The position numbers and the translations under genes are program-made. Below, piece after piece: positions 46,201 through 52,590 of a DNA stretch of 64,000 nucleotides; position 1 is the stretch's first letter; every line of letters begins with the position of its first letter. The stretch lies in the NCBI GenBank assembly GCA_029582155.1, contig CM055901.1, positions 25,701,657-25,765,656 of the forward strand. The letters are read 5' to 3'. The notes below the pieces were generated by a model. It saw only the letters and a program-made list of their open reading frames with translations. It searched no databases and had not been told where the DNA came from. This DNA comes from Panopea generosa. Lineage: Eukaryota > Mollusca > Bivalvia > Adapedonta > Hiatellidae.

Positions 46201-48658
46201 AGAAATGGTCATGACACACTTTATTAAGTGTTTCATTCCGATTGATTGCATACATACTACATAGACTTCACGTGATTGTGAGGTTAATGAATCAATTGAA
46301 AGGCAATGCCGACAACTTTTTATATCTTGTGAAAAACATTGTCAAAACAATCGCACATGGTACGTGTGTGTACCTCTGGCTTCCTAGTTCATTATAATTG
46401 GATAGCTTGAAATGAGAACCATTCTAGTGGTTCTGCGTTCTATGAAAGAATAATATGATAATGCACTAAAAGCGGGAACCATGTGTTAATCGAGTGTATA
46501 CGCATATTGGAAATTACCTAACGGCGCGTGCAGTGTCTACAGTCTGATTAGCCAATAAAGGAACACAGCAGGGAGGTACTGTTCATTCTTCACAGCAGTG
46601 TCTATCATTTTTTATTAAAAAGGGCACTGCGGGGCGGTAATTATTTAAGCGTGGCGGTATAAGAAAAAGGCAGGGCGGCATAGAAAAAGGACAGGGCGGC
46701 CTGCCCCACCATGCCGCTTTATGGGAAACACTACGTTCGATACAGTTTTATTGCAGACATCAATACATTTAAAAAAAACACCAAAATAAACTTATAACGA
46801 TACAAAATATTAGTGTATTAGTATATAAGCCATAACTTTTCTAATCTTGTTAATGAACCCCTTATCTAACGTTCTTAATCTGCACACTACAACTGCAGTA
46901 TTCATTTGTGTACTTCCATACACTAGCAGAGGTACAGTCGGAAAGCAACCAAGTCATTACGGAATCACAAAAATGTAAACAAAAGTTAAAAGTTTGGTCC
47001 GCTCGACTAAGAAATACATATTTCGACCGAAATTATTTATTTTTTCTCGCTTTTTTAAAAACAGTCACTAATGGGTCTAAGGAATGGTTTTAGCAATACT
47101 ATAAACACATTCGATTACAATCGTTTTTGTTATTATCAAAAAGTGTGCATTTCATAAGTTTAATGAGCCTTTAAATGATATGCATACATGTAGAAAAGTG
47201 TATTCTTGGTCTAAACATTGTTCACAACTCATTTTTAGTTGTCCTAATCTGTAACTGTTACATTGTTGTAGAACCGAAAATTTGTTTTCTATAGAGGTAG
47301 AGAGAGCGCCGATGATAATCTATATAATTTCTGTTTCTGTAAGATAACGGAAAGGCCTCAATAATGAGCACTTATATTGGTCATACCTATTACCGCAAGT
47401 CTAAAACTTTGTCAACCATGTAAATGGCATCAATAATAAACAGTAATAAAGTTACTTAAGTGTGCTGAGTAATAAACAGTTGCCAGTACGAAACATAAAC
47501 AAATGCAGACGTTAACAGAAGTTGGAGCTTTGCGCATGTAACAGGACAAGAAAAATATGCAGCCAGTCTGAGACTCGAACCCGGGATCCTTCGCTTACAG
47601 GGCAAATGCCCTACCGTCTGAGCTAACCAAACCGCTTACATAAGTTCCTCTCCTAGTAGGTTACATACACACTGTGACATATTCCCTCGCAAATTTGGAA
47701 TTCGTCCCGAATTTCCATAGAGACCCGAGAATCACGTGAAATGTTTCTCAAAAATATATATCAGTCACAGTCCCCCGTTGGGTGCCAAATGTAACAGGAC
47801 GAGGAAAATATTCAGCCAGTCTGAGACTCAAACCCGGGACCCTTCGCTTACAGGCAATTGCTCTACCGTCTGAGCTTACCAAACCGCTTACATAAGTTCC
47901 TCTCCTAGTGGGTTACAAACACACTGTGACACGCATATCTGGGACATTGTTATTATAAGGGCATTCATGGTTAATAGGAATACACGGGATACTTCAAGAA
48001 AAAAACAAACAGCTCTCTGGACTTTGGTTTGGTCATGTTTGGAACTTTGAAAGCCTGTACAAATGAGGAAGCATGTGTTTAATGGATAAAGGCAAAGCCA
48101 AACACACCAAACAGAGTATACAAGAGCTTGTTCTACCAACAGGCCATCCAAGACTGGAACAGACTACCAGTAGCAGTCACTGACATGACCACGTAAGAAG
48201 GCTTTAAGACTGCCATCAGGTCAGCCGCTGGTCCAGCCAACTACTAGGGACCACCGCAGTGTATATAATTTTAAGTGTACATCCAGACATTTTTAACTGT
48301 AAATACCAGTGGAAAGAGGCGACTGTCTCATTTCCCAATTTAAGGTCAACTTTACAGTCCAAGGCGAGCAAAATTATATTGTGCAAGATTGCAAATGTCA
48401 GACCGTCATTTAAACACATTATCTTCCTGTTGCATATAACTCATAACTTAATTGTTTCGGCTACTACATACATATGTGATATATACTTACGTGGGACAAA
48501 TTTGTTATACCAAGGAGGAAACAAATGGAGTCTAAAATATTCGACTTTCCACTGCCATTCAATCCAGTAATGGCGTTAAATAATGGATCAAAGCCATATA
48601 TCTCAGTTCTCTGGGCATATGACTTGAACCCATCAACCACCATAGACTTGATATGCAT
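19037..48658 (-). CDS. SMC2: SMC2, condensin core ATPase subunit (24 coding exons, complete)
   Basis: SMC2 pairs with SMC4 to form the ATPase core of condensin, which compacts chromosomes in mitosis. Joining 24 minus-strand exons gives 1206 codons plus stop; human SMC2, from memory, is about 1197. Every junction keeps frame, and translated exons align in order with the human protein as I remember it. Seen in the protein: Walker A GLNGSGKS at residues 32-39; Q-loop Gln147; first coiled-coil arm about 170-500; hinge about 505-668 ending in GGAR; second arm about 670-1030; signature LSGGQR at 1085-1090; Walker B ILDEVD at 1111-1116. The start at 48658 gives MHIKS, the conserved SMC2 N-terminus, and is the first in-frame ATG. 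All introns look GT-AG except intron 19, which appears to be GC-AG. Intron 1 (4.9 kb) and several others are swollen by transposons. The exons show no frameshift or stop. Confidence 0.97.
20118..20265 (-). CDS. SMC2: SMC2 coding exon 23 (residues 1090-1139), Walker B
   Basis: It encodes [19 protein letters not shown]. The Walker B aspartate is Asp1113 and the catalytic glutamate is Glu1114. Acceptor CAG, donor GTAAAT. Confidence 0.98.
20721..20872 (-). CDS. SMC2: SMC2 coding exon 22 (residues 1040-1090), ABC signature
   Basis: It encodes [20 protein letters not shown] and the ABC signature LSGGQR (1085-1090), which closes on ATP across the head dimer. It ends in phase 2. Confidence 0.98.
21259..21384 (-). 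CDS. SMC2: SMC2 coding exon 21 (residues 998-1039)
   Basis: It encodes [19 protein letters not shown] and [19 protein letters not shown]. Acceptor CAG, donor GTATAG, phase 0. Confidence 0.96.
21770..21970 (-). CDS. SMC2: SMC2 coding exon 20 (residues 931-997)
   Basis: It encodes [20 protein letters not shown] and [16 protein letters not shown], conserved where the arm re-enters the C-terminal head. Donor GTACAA, phase 0. Confidence 0.97.
22270..22464 (-). CDS. SMC2: SMC2 coding exon 19 (residues 866-930), GC donor
   Basis: Second arm, [17 protein letters not shown] to KDSKDAAKM. To join exon 20 in frame it must end after ATG at 22270, where the intron starts GCAAGT. No GT donor nearby preserves the frame, so this is a likely GC-AG intron. 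Confidence 0.9.
22545..23097. mobile_element. TTAA-flanked non-autonomous transposon in SMC2 intron 18
   Basis: The element begins AGGGAATTTATCAGG and ends CTAATGTACTCCCT, each end flanked by TTAA (22541-22544 and 23098-23101). TTAA target duplication is the mark of piggyBac-type transposons. There is no transposase, and the inverted ends are short and diverged. A relative lies at 29772-30041. Confidence 0.65.
23325..24047. mobile_element. Composite inverted-repeat element in SMC2 intron 18
   Basis: The left end AGGCCATCCTTAAA is matched by TTTAAGGATGGCCT at the right end. Between them is a dispersed repeat (about 23337-23965) ending with GGACGGACGGACGCTGCG and a G-run. The same terminal motif bounds 27077-27330 and 34245-35313. 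Confidence 0.6.
24224..24367 (-). CDS. SMC2: SMC2 coding exon 18 (residues 818-865)
   Basis: Second arm, [20 protein letters not shown] to EEKASEAK. Acceptor CAG, donor GTAATA, phase 0. Confidence 0.95.
24688..24977 (-). repeat. tRNA-derived SINE in SMC2 intron 17
   Basis: On the minus strand the head reads TTAGTTCAGTCATTAGCG (A box) and CATTCGAATCCCC (B box), followed by the family body. It is the most complete copy of the family also at 7196-7420, 7540-7745, 39098-39235 and 40945-41130. Confidence 0.75.
25584..25777 (-). CDS. SMC2: SMC2 coding exon 17 (residues 753-817)
   Basis: Second arm, [17 protein letters not shown] to [10 protein letters not shown], with KELKDAEQ matching human KELKDAQ. 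Acceptor TAG, donor GTTTGT, ends phase 0. Confidence 0.94.
26000..26300. repeat. Dispersed repeat in SMC2 intron 16
   Basis: Phrases such as GACCTTGACCACTAACC, GTCACATGGTCATGTC and a final GGGGGGCATTAAAAAGAC resemble the inner part of 23337-23965. I could not define its left end. Confidence 0.4.
26313..26437 (-). CDS. SMC2: SMC2 coding exon 16 (residues 711-753)
   Basis: Second coiled-coil arm, [20 protein letters not shown] to NLKENI. Acceptor CAG, donor GTTAGT, leaving phase 1. Confidence 0.92.
27077..27330. mobile_element. Inverted-repeat miniature element in SMC2 intron 15
   Basis: The left end AAGGCCTTCCTTAAAAAAT and the right end AAAAAAGGATGGCCT are inverted. Complementarity continues inward through CTACCTACTCAC versus GTAGGTAGGTAG. 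Its interior is shared with 35100-35313 and 23965-24047. No target duplication is clear. Confidence 0.65.
27521..27555 (-). repeat. Degenerate copy of the SMC2 exon 15 end, just inside intron 15
   Basis: The minus strand repeats the last 35 or so bases of exon 15 at an offset of 57 bases. [12 protein letters not shown] in the exon is echoed as [12 protein letters not shown] in the intron, with frame kept (57 = 19 codons). The position matching the splice donor lacks GT in the downstream copy, so it is probably not used. Confidence 0.75.
27578..27713 (-). CDS. SMC2: SMC2 coding exon 15 (residues 666-711)
   Basis: It completes [15 protein letters not shown] and begins the returning arm. It ends in phase 2 at a GTATGT donor. 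A degenerate copy of its 3' end lies just downstream in the intron (see the repeat at 27521-27555). Confidence 0.95.
29484..29688 (-). CDS. SMC2: SMC2 coding exon 14 (residues 598-666, hinge end)
   Basis: It encodes [24 protein letters not shown] and [19 protein letters not shown]. The hinge glycine motif GGAR spans the junction with exon 15. It ends in phase 1 at a GTTTGT donor. Confidence 0.97.
29772..30041. mobile_element. Partial relative of the TTAA element at 22545-23097
   Basis: It shares GAATGGGGATTT, GTTTCAAGTTTAC and the right end TACTCCCT followed by TTAA (30042-30045) with the element in intron 18. The left end is missing or too diverged. It sits in SMC2 intron 13. Confidence 0.6.
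30083..30229 (-). CDS. SMC2: SMC2 coding exon 13 (residues 549-597, hinge)
   Basis: It encodes [16 protein letters not shown] and [14 protein letters not shown], strongly conserved hinge sequence. Donor GTAGGT, phase 0. Confidence 0.97.
30974..31171. mobile_element. TTAA-flanked MITE beside the SMC2 exon 12 donor
   Basis: The ends CCCTTTACTTCAT and ATGGAGTAAAGGG are inverted, each flanked by TTAA (30970-30973 and 31172-31175), as in piggyBac-type elements. Inside, AACAGTGCAGGAAA and TTTCCTGCACTGTT form a hairpin. A second copy is at 59797-60015 in EIF2S1. On the minus strand the first TTAA is 10 bases past the exon 12 end. Confidence 0.88.
31185..31323 (-). CDS. SMC2: SMC2 coding exon 12 (residues 502-548, hinge start)
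   Basis: It encodes [20 protein letters not shown] and [14 protein letters not shown], the first half of the hinge dimerization domain. Donor GTAAGC. A TTAA-flanked miniature element ends 13 bases into the intron. Confidence 0.96.
31683..31859. mobile_element. hAT-like MITE in SMC2 intron 11
   Basis: A terminal inverted repeat of about 37 bp (AGGGCT, then CATTTAAACATACA and CCCACCCA) encloses 177 bp. The CAGGGCTG-type ends suggest a hAT-type element. The flanking 8-bp sites agree only partly. Confidence 0.8.
31988..32106 (-). CDS. SMC2: SMC2 coding exon 11 (residues 463-502)
   Basis: It encodes [20 protein letters not shown], the last part of the arm before the hinge, and ends in phase 2 at a GTACAC donor. 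Confidence 0.95.
32640..32834. mobile_element. Tc1/mariner-pogo-type MITE in SMC2 intron 10
   Basis: The ends CAGTAGAACTTCGTTGG and CATCAAAGTTCTTCTG are inverted and flanked by TA on both sides, as expected for pogo/Tigger-like elements. It is 195 bp with no coding sequence. Confidence 0.8.
33081..33201 (-). CDS. SMC2: SMC2 coding exon 10 (residues 422-462)
   Basis: First arm, [17 protein letters not shown] to NLKKLE. Acceptor TAG, donor GTACAT; it restores phase 0. Confidence 0.94.
33340..33840. repeat. Dispersed repeat in SMC2 intron 9
   Basis: It contains a purine-rich GACAGACAGACGGACG run and GTCACCATTTCTC near its right end. It resembles 23337-23965 and 26000-26300 in style. The ends are uncertain. 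Confidence 0.4.
33860..33914 (-). CDS. SMC2: SMC2 coding exon 9 (residues 404-422)
   Basis: A 55-bp exon encoding [18 protein letters not shown]. It enters in phase 1 and leaves in phase 2, which the neighbouring exons require. Donor GTAAGT. Confidence 0.93.
34245..35313. mobile_element. Composite inverted-repeat element in SMC2 intron 8
   Basis: It starts AGGCCATCCTTAAACAAGAG and ends TTTTTTAAGGATGGCT, the terminal motif of 23325-24047. The part beginning GAGGGCCAAGATGGCCCTAT is a palindromic start common to a bivalve dispersed repeat. The right 210 bp match the interior of 27077-27330. Confidence 0.6.
35429..35618 (-). CDS. SMC2: SMC2 coding exon 8 (residues 341-404, split codon)
   Basis: Arm sequence containing [20 protein letters not shown], which matches the conserved SAGLSSN stretch of SMC2. 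It ends in phase 1 at a GTGAGT donor. Confidence 0.95.
36010..36165 (+). repeat. tRNA-derived SINE fragment in SMC2 intron 7
   Basis: GTGGTGTAATGGCAGAGC resembles an A box and GTCAGTTTAATCC a decayed B box. It is followed by TTTGAGCAAGACA and GCATATGCCTAGTA, also seen near 7455-7490. Confidence 0.5.
36361..36532. mobile_element. MITE in SMC2 intron 7 (family also at 41870-42028)
   Basis: The ends CAGGGCTGAAAAATT and AAATTTCTAGCCCTGG are inverted. The inside is shared with 41870-42028 (GACGAGTAAGATTTAA, CATTCAATTAAAAATGTTGG). Confidence 0.75.
36880..37655. repeat. 156-bp tandem repeat, about 5 units, SMC2 intron 7
   Basis: TGATGCATCC recurs at 36981, 37249, 37405 and 37562. Units carry AAGGGCCATAACTCCGTG and GCAAGTTTCATAAAATTCC, and one unit near 37080 is shortened. 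156 is a multiple of three, which gives a repetitive open frame on the minus strand with no sign of being a real protein. The right end has GCACAGACGGACGAAGC, as in the dispersed repeats above. Confidence 0.85.
37714..37926 (-). CDS. SMC2: SMC2 coding exon 7 (residues 270-340)
   Basis: Charged heptad-like sequence of the first arm, from [10 protein letters not shown] to NKNLND, colinear with human SMC2. The donor is the less common GTCAGT; phase 0. The adjoining part of intron 7 holds a 156-bp tandem array. Confidence 0.93.
39098..39238 (-). repeat. tRNA-derived SINE body fragment in SMC2 intron 6
   Basis: It shares TGGGATCCTGGAAGGTTAAC and CGATCAGTTAACCTAAC with the family at 24688-24977. 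The tRNA head is absent. Confidence 0.6.
39239..39450. repeat. Dispersed repeat shared with SMC2 intron 1
   Basis: TTTTAGACCGG, then GATGCTGAGAAAACCCTTTA and neighbouring sequence, occur again at about 45980-46180 and partly at 45610-45680. It probably belongs to an unclassified transposon. Confidence 0.6.
40287..40364 (-). CDS. SMC2: SMC2 coding exon 6 (residues 244-269)
   Basis: A short exon in the first coiled-coil arm ([20 protein letters not shown]). Acceptor CAG, donor GTACAT, phase 0. Confidence 0.93.
40702..40839 (-). CDS. SMC2: SMC2 coding exon 5 (residues 198-243)
   Basis: It encodes the start of the first arm, with [20 protein letters not shown] followed by [11 protein letters not shown]. 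Acceptor TAG, donor GTAATA, phase 0. Confidence 0.95.
40945..41130 (-). repeat. tRNA-derived SINE body fragment in SMC2 intron 4
   Basis: It shares GGGATCCTGAAAGGTTAATC and AAGTAACTGATAACTTTC with the copies at 7196 and 24688. Confidence 0.65.
41870..42028. mobile_element. MITE in SMC2 intron 4 (family also at 36361-36532)
   Basis: The left end (GTGCTTGAAAATTCTACTTG) and right end (AAATTTCAAGCCCTGG) are inverted. The interior matches 36361-36532. Confidence 0.7.
42233..42343 (-). CDS. SMC2: SMC2 coding exon 4 (residues 161-197)
   Basis: It encodes [18 protein letters not shown], the end of the N-terminal head, and leads into the first coiled-coil arm. Phase 0 at both ends. Confidence 0.96.
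42845..43006 (-). CDS. SMC2: SMC2 coding exon 3 (residues 107-160)
   Basis: It encodes [19 protein letters not shown] and then [17 protein letters not shown], which holds Q-loop Gln147 of the ATPase. The donor is GTAAGT; phase 0. Confidence 0.97.
43470..43619 (-). CDS. SMC2: SMC2 coding exon 2 (residues 57-106)
   Basis: It begins [17 protein letters not shown] and ends ITITRQ, typical of the N-terminal head domain. The acceptor is CAG and the donor GTATTA; phase 0 at both ends. Confidence 0.96.
45222..46730. mobile_element. hAT-like element nested in the TTAA transposon
   Basis: The left end TAGTGTTTCCCCC and right end TATGGGAAACA are inverted. CTACGTTC flanks both sides (45214-45221 and 46731-46738), an 8-bp duplication as made by hAT transposases. 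Both ends hold GGGCAGGG- and GGGCGGCA-type stretches. No transposase frame survives. Confidence 0.75.
45428..45466. repeat. Perfect 15-bp hairpin
   Basis: ATCAAGGAACTATAG (45428-45442) is followed by a 9-base loop and its exact reverse complement (45452-45466). It lies inside the hAT-like element. Confidence 0.9.
47537..47931 (-). mobile_element. Miniature LTR-type (TRIM-like) element with tRNA-like terminal repeats
   Basis: Two direct repeats (47537-47679 and 47790-47931, about 143 bp, roughly 8% apart) with TGT...ACA ends enclose 110 bp. CGCA flanks the whole on both sides (47533-47536 and 47932-47935). On the minus strand, 2 bases after the first repeat, is TGGCACCCAACGGGGGAC, shaped like a tRNA primer-binding site. 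A purine-rich GAGGGAATA precedes the second repeat. Each repeat contains a tRNA-like stretch with A box (TTAGCTCAGACGGTAGG) and B box (GGTTCGAGTC). There is no coding capacity. The structure looks whole for a miniature element; age is moderate judging from the repeat divergence. Confidence 0.75.
48085..48245 (+). pseudogene. LINE ORF2 C-terminal fragment
   Basis: The plus strand reads [20 protein letters not shown] then AVTDMT and [10 protein letters not shown], the usual end of CR1/Jockey-type LINE proteins (DWNRLP near the C-terminus). It lies in SMC2 intron 1 and has an internal stop. Confidence 0.8.
48491..48658 (-). CDS. SMC2: SMC2 coding exon 1 (residues 1-56)
   Basis: This exon encodes the N-terminal ATPase half with Walker A GLNGSGKS (residues 32-39). 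It starts with MHIKS and ends LSH at a GTAAGT donor, phase 0. Confidence 0.96.
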
Positions 48659-48663
48659 TCTGA

Positions 48664-48684
48664 CTAGTTGGTCTGGTAGATCAT
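48664..48684 (-). promoter_or_regulatory. Possible short upstream ORF before SMC2
   Basis: An out-of-frame ATG opens a six-codon reading frame (MIYQTN) that stops 5 bases before the SMC2 start codon. It matters only if the transcript begins upstream of it, which the sequence does not show. Confidence 0.25.
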
Positions 48685-48739
48685 AGCTAAAATCCAATGA
48701 AAACGTAATTTAAATGAACATCGACAGCAAATATTGAAA

Positions 48740-48870
48740 TATGGCGCTCAAAACAAATGTATGCACTGCGCATGTCTATTTCAAAACGGAACATGGATAA
48801 TCCGGCCGCACTCCAAAATGACCATGGGGAATCCGGCCCCATGATTATCCAACCAATGAAGATTCCGGCC
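48740..48870 (-). promoter_or_regulatory. Candidate SMC2 promoter region
   Basis: Just upstream of the SMC2 start are a TGCGCATG motif (48767-48774, like an NRF-1 half-site), a CCAAT-type ATTGGTTGG on the minus strand near 48850, and three copies of a motif close to AATCCGGCC between about 48798 and 48870. This GC-richer patch contrasts with the AT-rich surroundings. The promoter call is inferred from position and motifs only. Confidence 0.35.
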
Positions 48871-49930
48871 CCACTTACTATTTTTATAGTAATATTTTTA
48901 TTAATTTATTATTTTTATCTCAAAATTATCATATTACAGAATAACAATATAACGTTTATATCGGTTTATACAAAAATAACATTGTAAAAGAAAAAAATAT
49001 ATAACAGTATGCAATATTACAACATATAATAAAGTTGAGTTAGTATTGGTTGGCCGAAGGCTCACTTTGTATTAAGATTTAGAATTATACATTCATACAC
49101 ATTTAGACAGGTTTTTAAAAAAGAACACCTGAATCAGTGATCATATCTTTTTTGTAGAACTATATCTATATATTATATGTATTTGAATCAACGATAGTTA
49201 TTTGATCCATATATGTAATCATCGCGAGACTTCGAACGACCAATACTTAATATATAGTGTATATTCTAGCAGTTTTTGCACATTTTCTCCCAATTACAAC
49301 ATAGCATGTTATTAAGTATATGTTAGATATGAAAATTATAATTTCAAATATTTGCACGTAATTCTATTTAATAACAGAAAGAAAAGGTTTTAGTCTTTAT
49401 TGCGATCGTGATTTAAACACTGGAGTTATGGTGGGGATGGAATTTATTGCTAAAATATGTGTACATATTAACATGTACATATACATACATACACATTGTA
49501 TATGAATACATATGTAAACACGCATATGTATCTTACAGATCCATTAAAAACATTATAAATAATTCTCACTTCGGACATTGACAGTAAAATGAAGGTACAA
49601 ATAAATACACGGAGACTGTAGTTTAAATCAAATATTCGGAATAAGTACTTTGTATAAATTCCACTGGGTCTCGAATTCCCTGGAACTTAGTTATTTTTGG
49701 CAATATGATATTCTGTATTGTTTACTGTTATGTATTTTTTAAAGTTTATTAATTAGGGATTATTTTTGGTAATCTTTGATTAAATATGATTGTTTTTGCT
49801 GTGAGTGTTTTGCTTAGAACAGTATCAAATTTATTTTTTCCAAAAATAATATCAATGTCTTTCGAATGTAATTTAATATATTGCGACTTGGTATATATAA
49901 TTTCTCTTAAAGCAATGAAAATTGTTTAGT
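48871..49930. other. Non-coding spacer
   Basis: AT-rich sequence between the SMC2 promoter patch and a LINE fragment. I see no gene or clear repeat. Confidence 0.5.
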
Positions 49931-50950
49931 AATCGCACAGCCTACAAAAATGTGTTAAATCGTTTCCGCAACATTACTACAAAAAGTACAGAGGTCCGTT
50001 TCAGTAATGTTCATTTTTTTAAACGTAGAATTAGTTCCTAGAATTTTATGATGAATTTTAAATTGGAACCATTGTAAGTTTGTATCTTTTGTAATTAAAA
50101 AGACGAGTGCATAGAATTTAAAAATTGCATACTGAAGCAAATATTAAGTTCCTTTTCCCATTTAGATTTTGAAGCAAGTGTGTTTTGTTCAACTAAAAAT
50201 TCATTATATATTGAGCGACATCCTTTTTTTGTTTTTCATTATCATTGAGATAACATATGGGGACGAAGGATTTTGGCATTTACATCTTAACAGCGGACAT
50301 ATAAAACTTTTTATAACGTCTTAAAGAAGCCAATATAACTTCAAATTCTAAAAAGTTTAAATTCAAATTATACTTATTTCTAAATTCAAGTAAAGAATAA
50401 AAATCACCCTGTTCATTTATCAAATCATTTACTAATATTATTCCTTTTGACCTCGAGTAATGATGATTTAAACTAAAATTTCCGACATTAACATTAGGGT
50501 TTTGCCACAGTGGAATATAACAAAAAGTATACCAATTTTCATGAGTAACTGTTGTAGAAAACAGTTTATATTTATTAAGAACGTCTTTCCAGAACTGATT
50601 ATCAATTTTATGTAATTTTTTTTATTAATAAAATCCGCACCATTTTTTTGTAAACTTGGCCATAAATGGATACAATTCTTCAAAAATGACCAAGAAGCTT
50701 TTATCGGCTATTAAATATTCTTATCTACGTAACTTTTAAAGAGCTCATAAAAATATCTACATTAAGAATTTTAAGCCCAGCGTTAGTAATTTTGCCTATT
50801 GGTGATAAAATCCTTTAACATCAGTTTATAAGGAGTTTGTTTTATATCATTTATTCTGTCTTGGTAGTTAGATGTGATCATAGTATTAAGATCTACTGAA
50901 AAATATATTCCTTATACCGTAAATTCATAAACCCAAGAAAGATTGTGGAG
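49930..50950 (-). pseudogene. Degenerate LINE ORF2 C-terminal region (L1/Tx1-like)
   Basis: The minus strand carries LQWFQFKIHHKILGTNSTF, then MNITETDLCTFCSNVAETI, the C-terminal zinc-knuckle region of L1/Tx1-type LINEs (LxWFQxKINHRIL, CTFC). Further upstream it reads FLKNCIHLWPSLQKNGADF. Several frames and stops show decay. Confidence 0.75.
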
Positions 50951-52430
50951 ATTAAAAATTCTTTTTCTCCTTTTCGTATTACTTTTATATCTCGGAGTAG
51001 AACATTAAGAATCTCCGCGCATATTGTAATATTAGGTTTATTTACATATGATTAAATGAAGTTATTAAAGACAGAATATTATCATTAAAATACTTATGAA
51101 ATAAACATTAACACTTCATAATTTGTAACGCACATTGTACAAACAAATAAAAACTTTTTTTTCACAGATCACAATTATTGAAACTATTGAAATGGAAATA
51201 GATTTGCTTTTGATTAAATATATCTTTACACGATTAACTTAAGGCCTTAAATGTTGTTGTTGTTTTTTAAGAAAGTCACCAAATATATGGTGACTCATTT
51301 AATCACCCCGTAATAGGTCTGTGGGGGTCGGGGTGGGCCATCCCCAACAAACCGTACAAAAAATTGACATGCATGTTTATATGTATATATTACAAGTATG
51401 TTTAACAAGGAGCAAAAAAAAAAAAGACGCAAAAAATGCATATTATACAAGCTATATAAATGGGGAGTTTTTTTTTATGTCATTACAATTATATAGAAAA
51501 TCTCCACCACAATGATTAATTTAACATTATTTTTGTCATGATATAGTTCTAAATTAATCAAAAGACAAAAGTGGCAAGAAAAATAAGATATAATTATATT
51601 AAGAATAAATGATCAAGACAAACAAAAATTAGTACATCAGATTCAGTTATAGATGATGTACAGCCATCGTATGTTAAAAGAAACATCTAAAACATTATGT
51701 AAACCTTTGAATATATTATTTAAAAGATCCCTTCAAGAATGTTCATATCCTGCATGTTGAAAACTTGCTCATGTTTTGCCACTTTTTAAATAAAAATGCT
51801 TATTTTCCTTTCTATTTTTCACTACATGGTTAAAGACATAACACTGTGTATTCGATATTCCCAAAACGATCTCAACACATACACAAAATATTGAGAATTT
51901 TCCGTGTGGATGTTTTGATAAAGGCGATATGTCTTGTATGATATAAGAATTTAATGAAATAATAGCCAGGCATTTATAATAAGAAACTCGTTAAGCTGTC
52001 CACAGGAAACCAAGGTCCAAGTATGAACATTAACAATTGGAAAACTAAGTCACGCCTACCAATCGCACAGCCCGCGTTGTAATTACAATGTCGACGTTTT
52101 CACTATGTCGCTGATTTTCAGCAATTGTTTAACAACTAATATTGAGTTTCATTAGTTCTGCCAACATTAGATTCGGCCCTTCCCCTACAGATTACATAAT
52201 CGTTTGTTTAACAATGGCATAAAATACATTACATAACCAAAGCAGCAGTCAATCGGAATTGGCAGCTTCTATTATTTTGAAAAAAATAATAAAAACAATT
52301 ATGTAGAAGGAATTGTGTAGAGATTGTCAAGAATTTACGTAGATCTACCAGGGACGTTTCTAACATACTCCTACACGCCTGCGCGTATAACTCGGAGTTG
52401 AATGTGGGGCGGAAAGTTAACATGCGAATA
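50951..52430. other. Non-coding spacer
   Basis: AT-rich. A frame of 109 codons at 52229-52558 on the minus strand has no recognizable domain and overlaps the repeat at 52440. No gene is supported. Confidence 0.5.
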
Positions 52431-52439
52431 AATGCAATA

Positions 52440-52590
52440 AAAGATGAAGCCGAATGGGGAGGCCCTCCCGGGGGTTTTGATGATCTGGAGAACATAGCCA
52501 TTTTTTTTTCAGAGATCTGGGGAACGTTGGCCATTACTTTCAGAGACCAAAGGATCAAAGGCCTACTTTTGGAGATCTAGGGATATTGTC
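52440..52590. repeat. Dispersed repeat related to 54110-54320
   Basis: GGAGGCCCTCCCGGGGG is followed by short phrases GATCTGGAGAACATAGCCAT, AGAGATCTGGGGAAC and TTTTGGAGATCTAGGG. The same phrases recur at 54110-54290. Confidence 0.65.

Larger units (their letters stand above)
43711..47170. mobile_element. 3.46-kb TTAA-flanked transposon in SMC2 intron 1
   Basis: The left end AGGCTCATTAAACTTCCG is matched by CATAAGTTTAATGAGCCT at the right. TTAA flanks both (43707-43710 and 47171-47174), as in piggyBac-type transposition. It has no intact transposase. A second element (45222-46730) is inserted in it, so the host element was about 1.9 kb. It takes up most of the intron. Confidence 0.75.

Noticed and set aside
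47560-47640. A genuine tRNA gene (threonine-like anticodon TGT on the minus strand)
   Set aside because: The acceptor stem pairs poorly, and the same stretch is duplicated in both terminal repeats of a miniature element.
48259-48570. A 103-codon plus-strand frame
   Set aside because: It overlaps SMC2 exon 1 on the opposite strand and has no protein-like features.
48659-48697. A longer SMC2 N-terminus (extra 13 residues)
   Set aside because: The upstream codon is TTG, not ATG, and SMC2 proteins begin at MHIKS.
52229-52558. A 109-codon minus-strand frame
   Set aside because: No domain is recognizable and it overlaps a dispersed repeat; its counterpart on the other strand is equally open.
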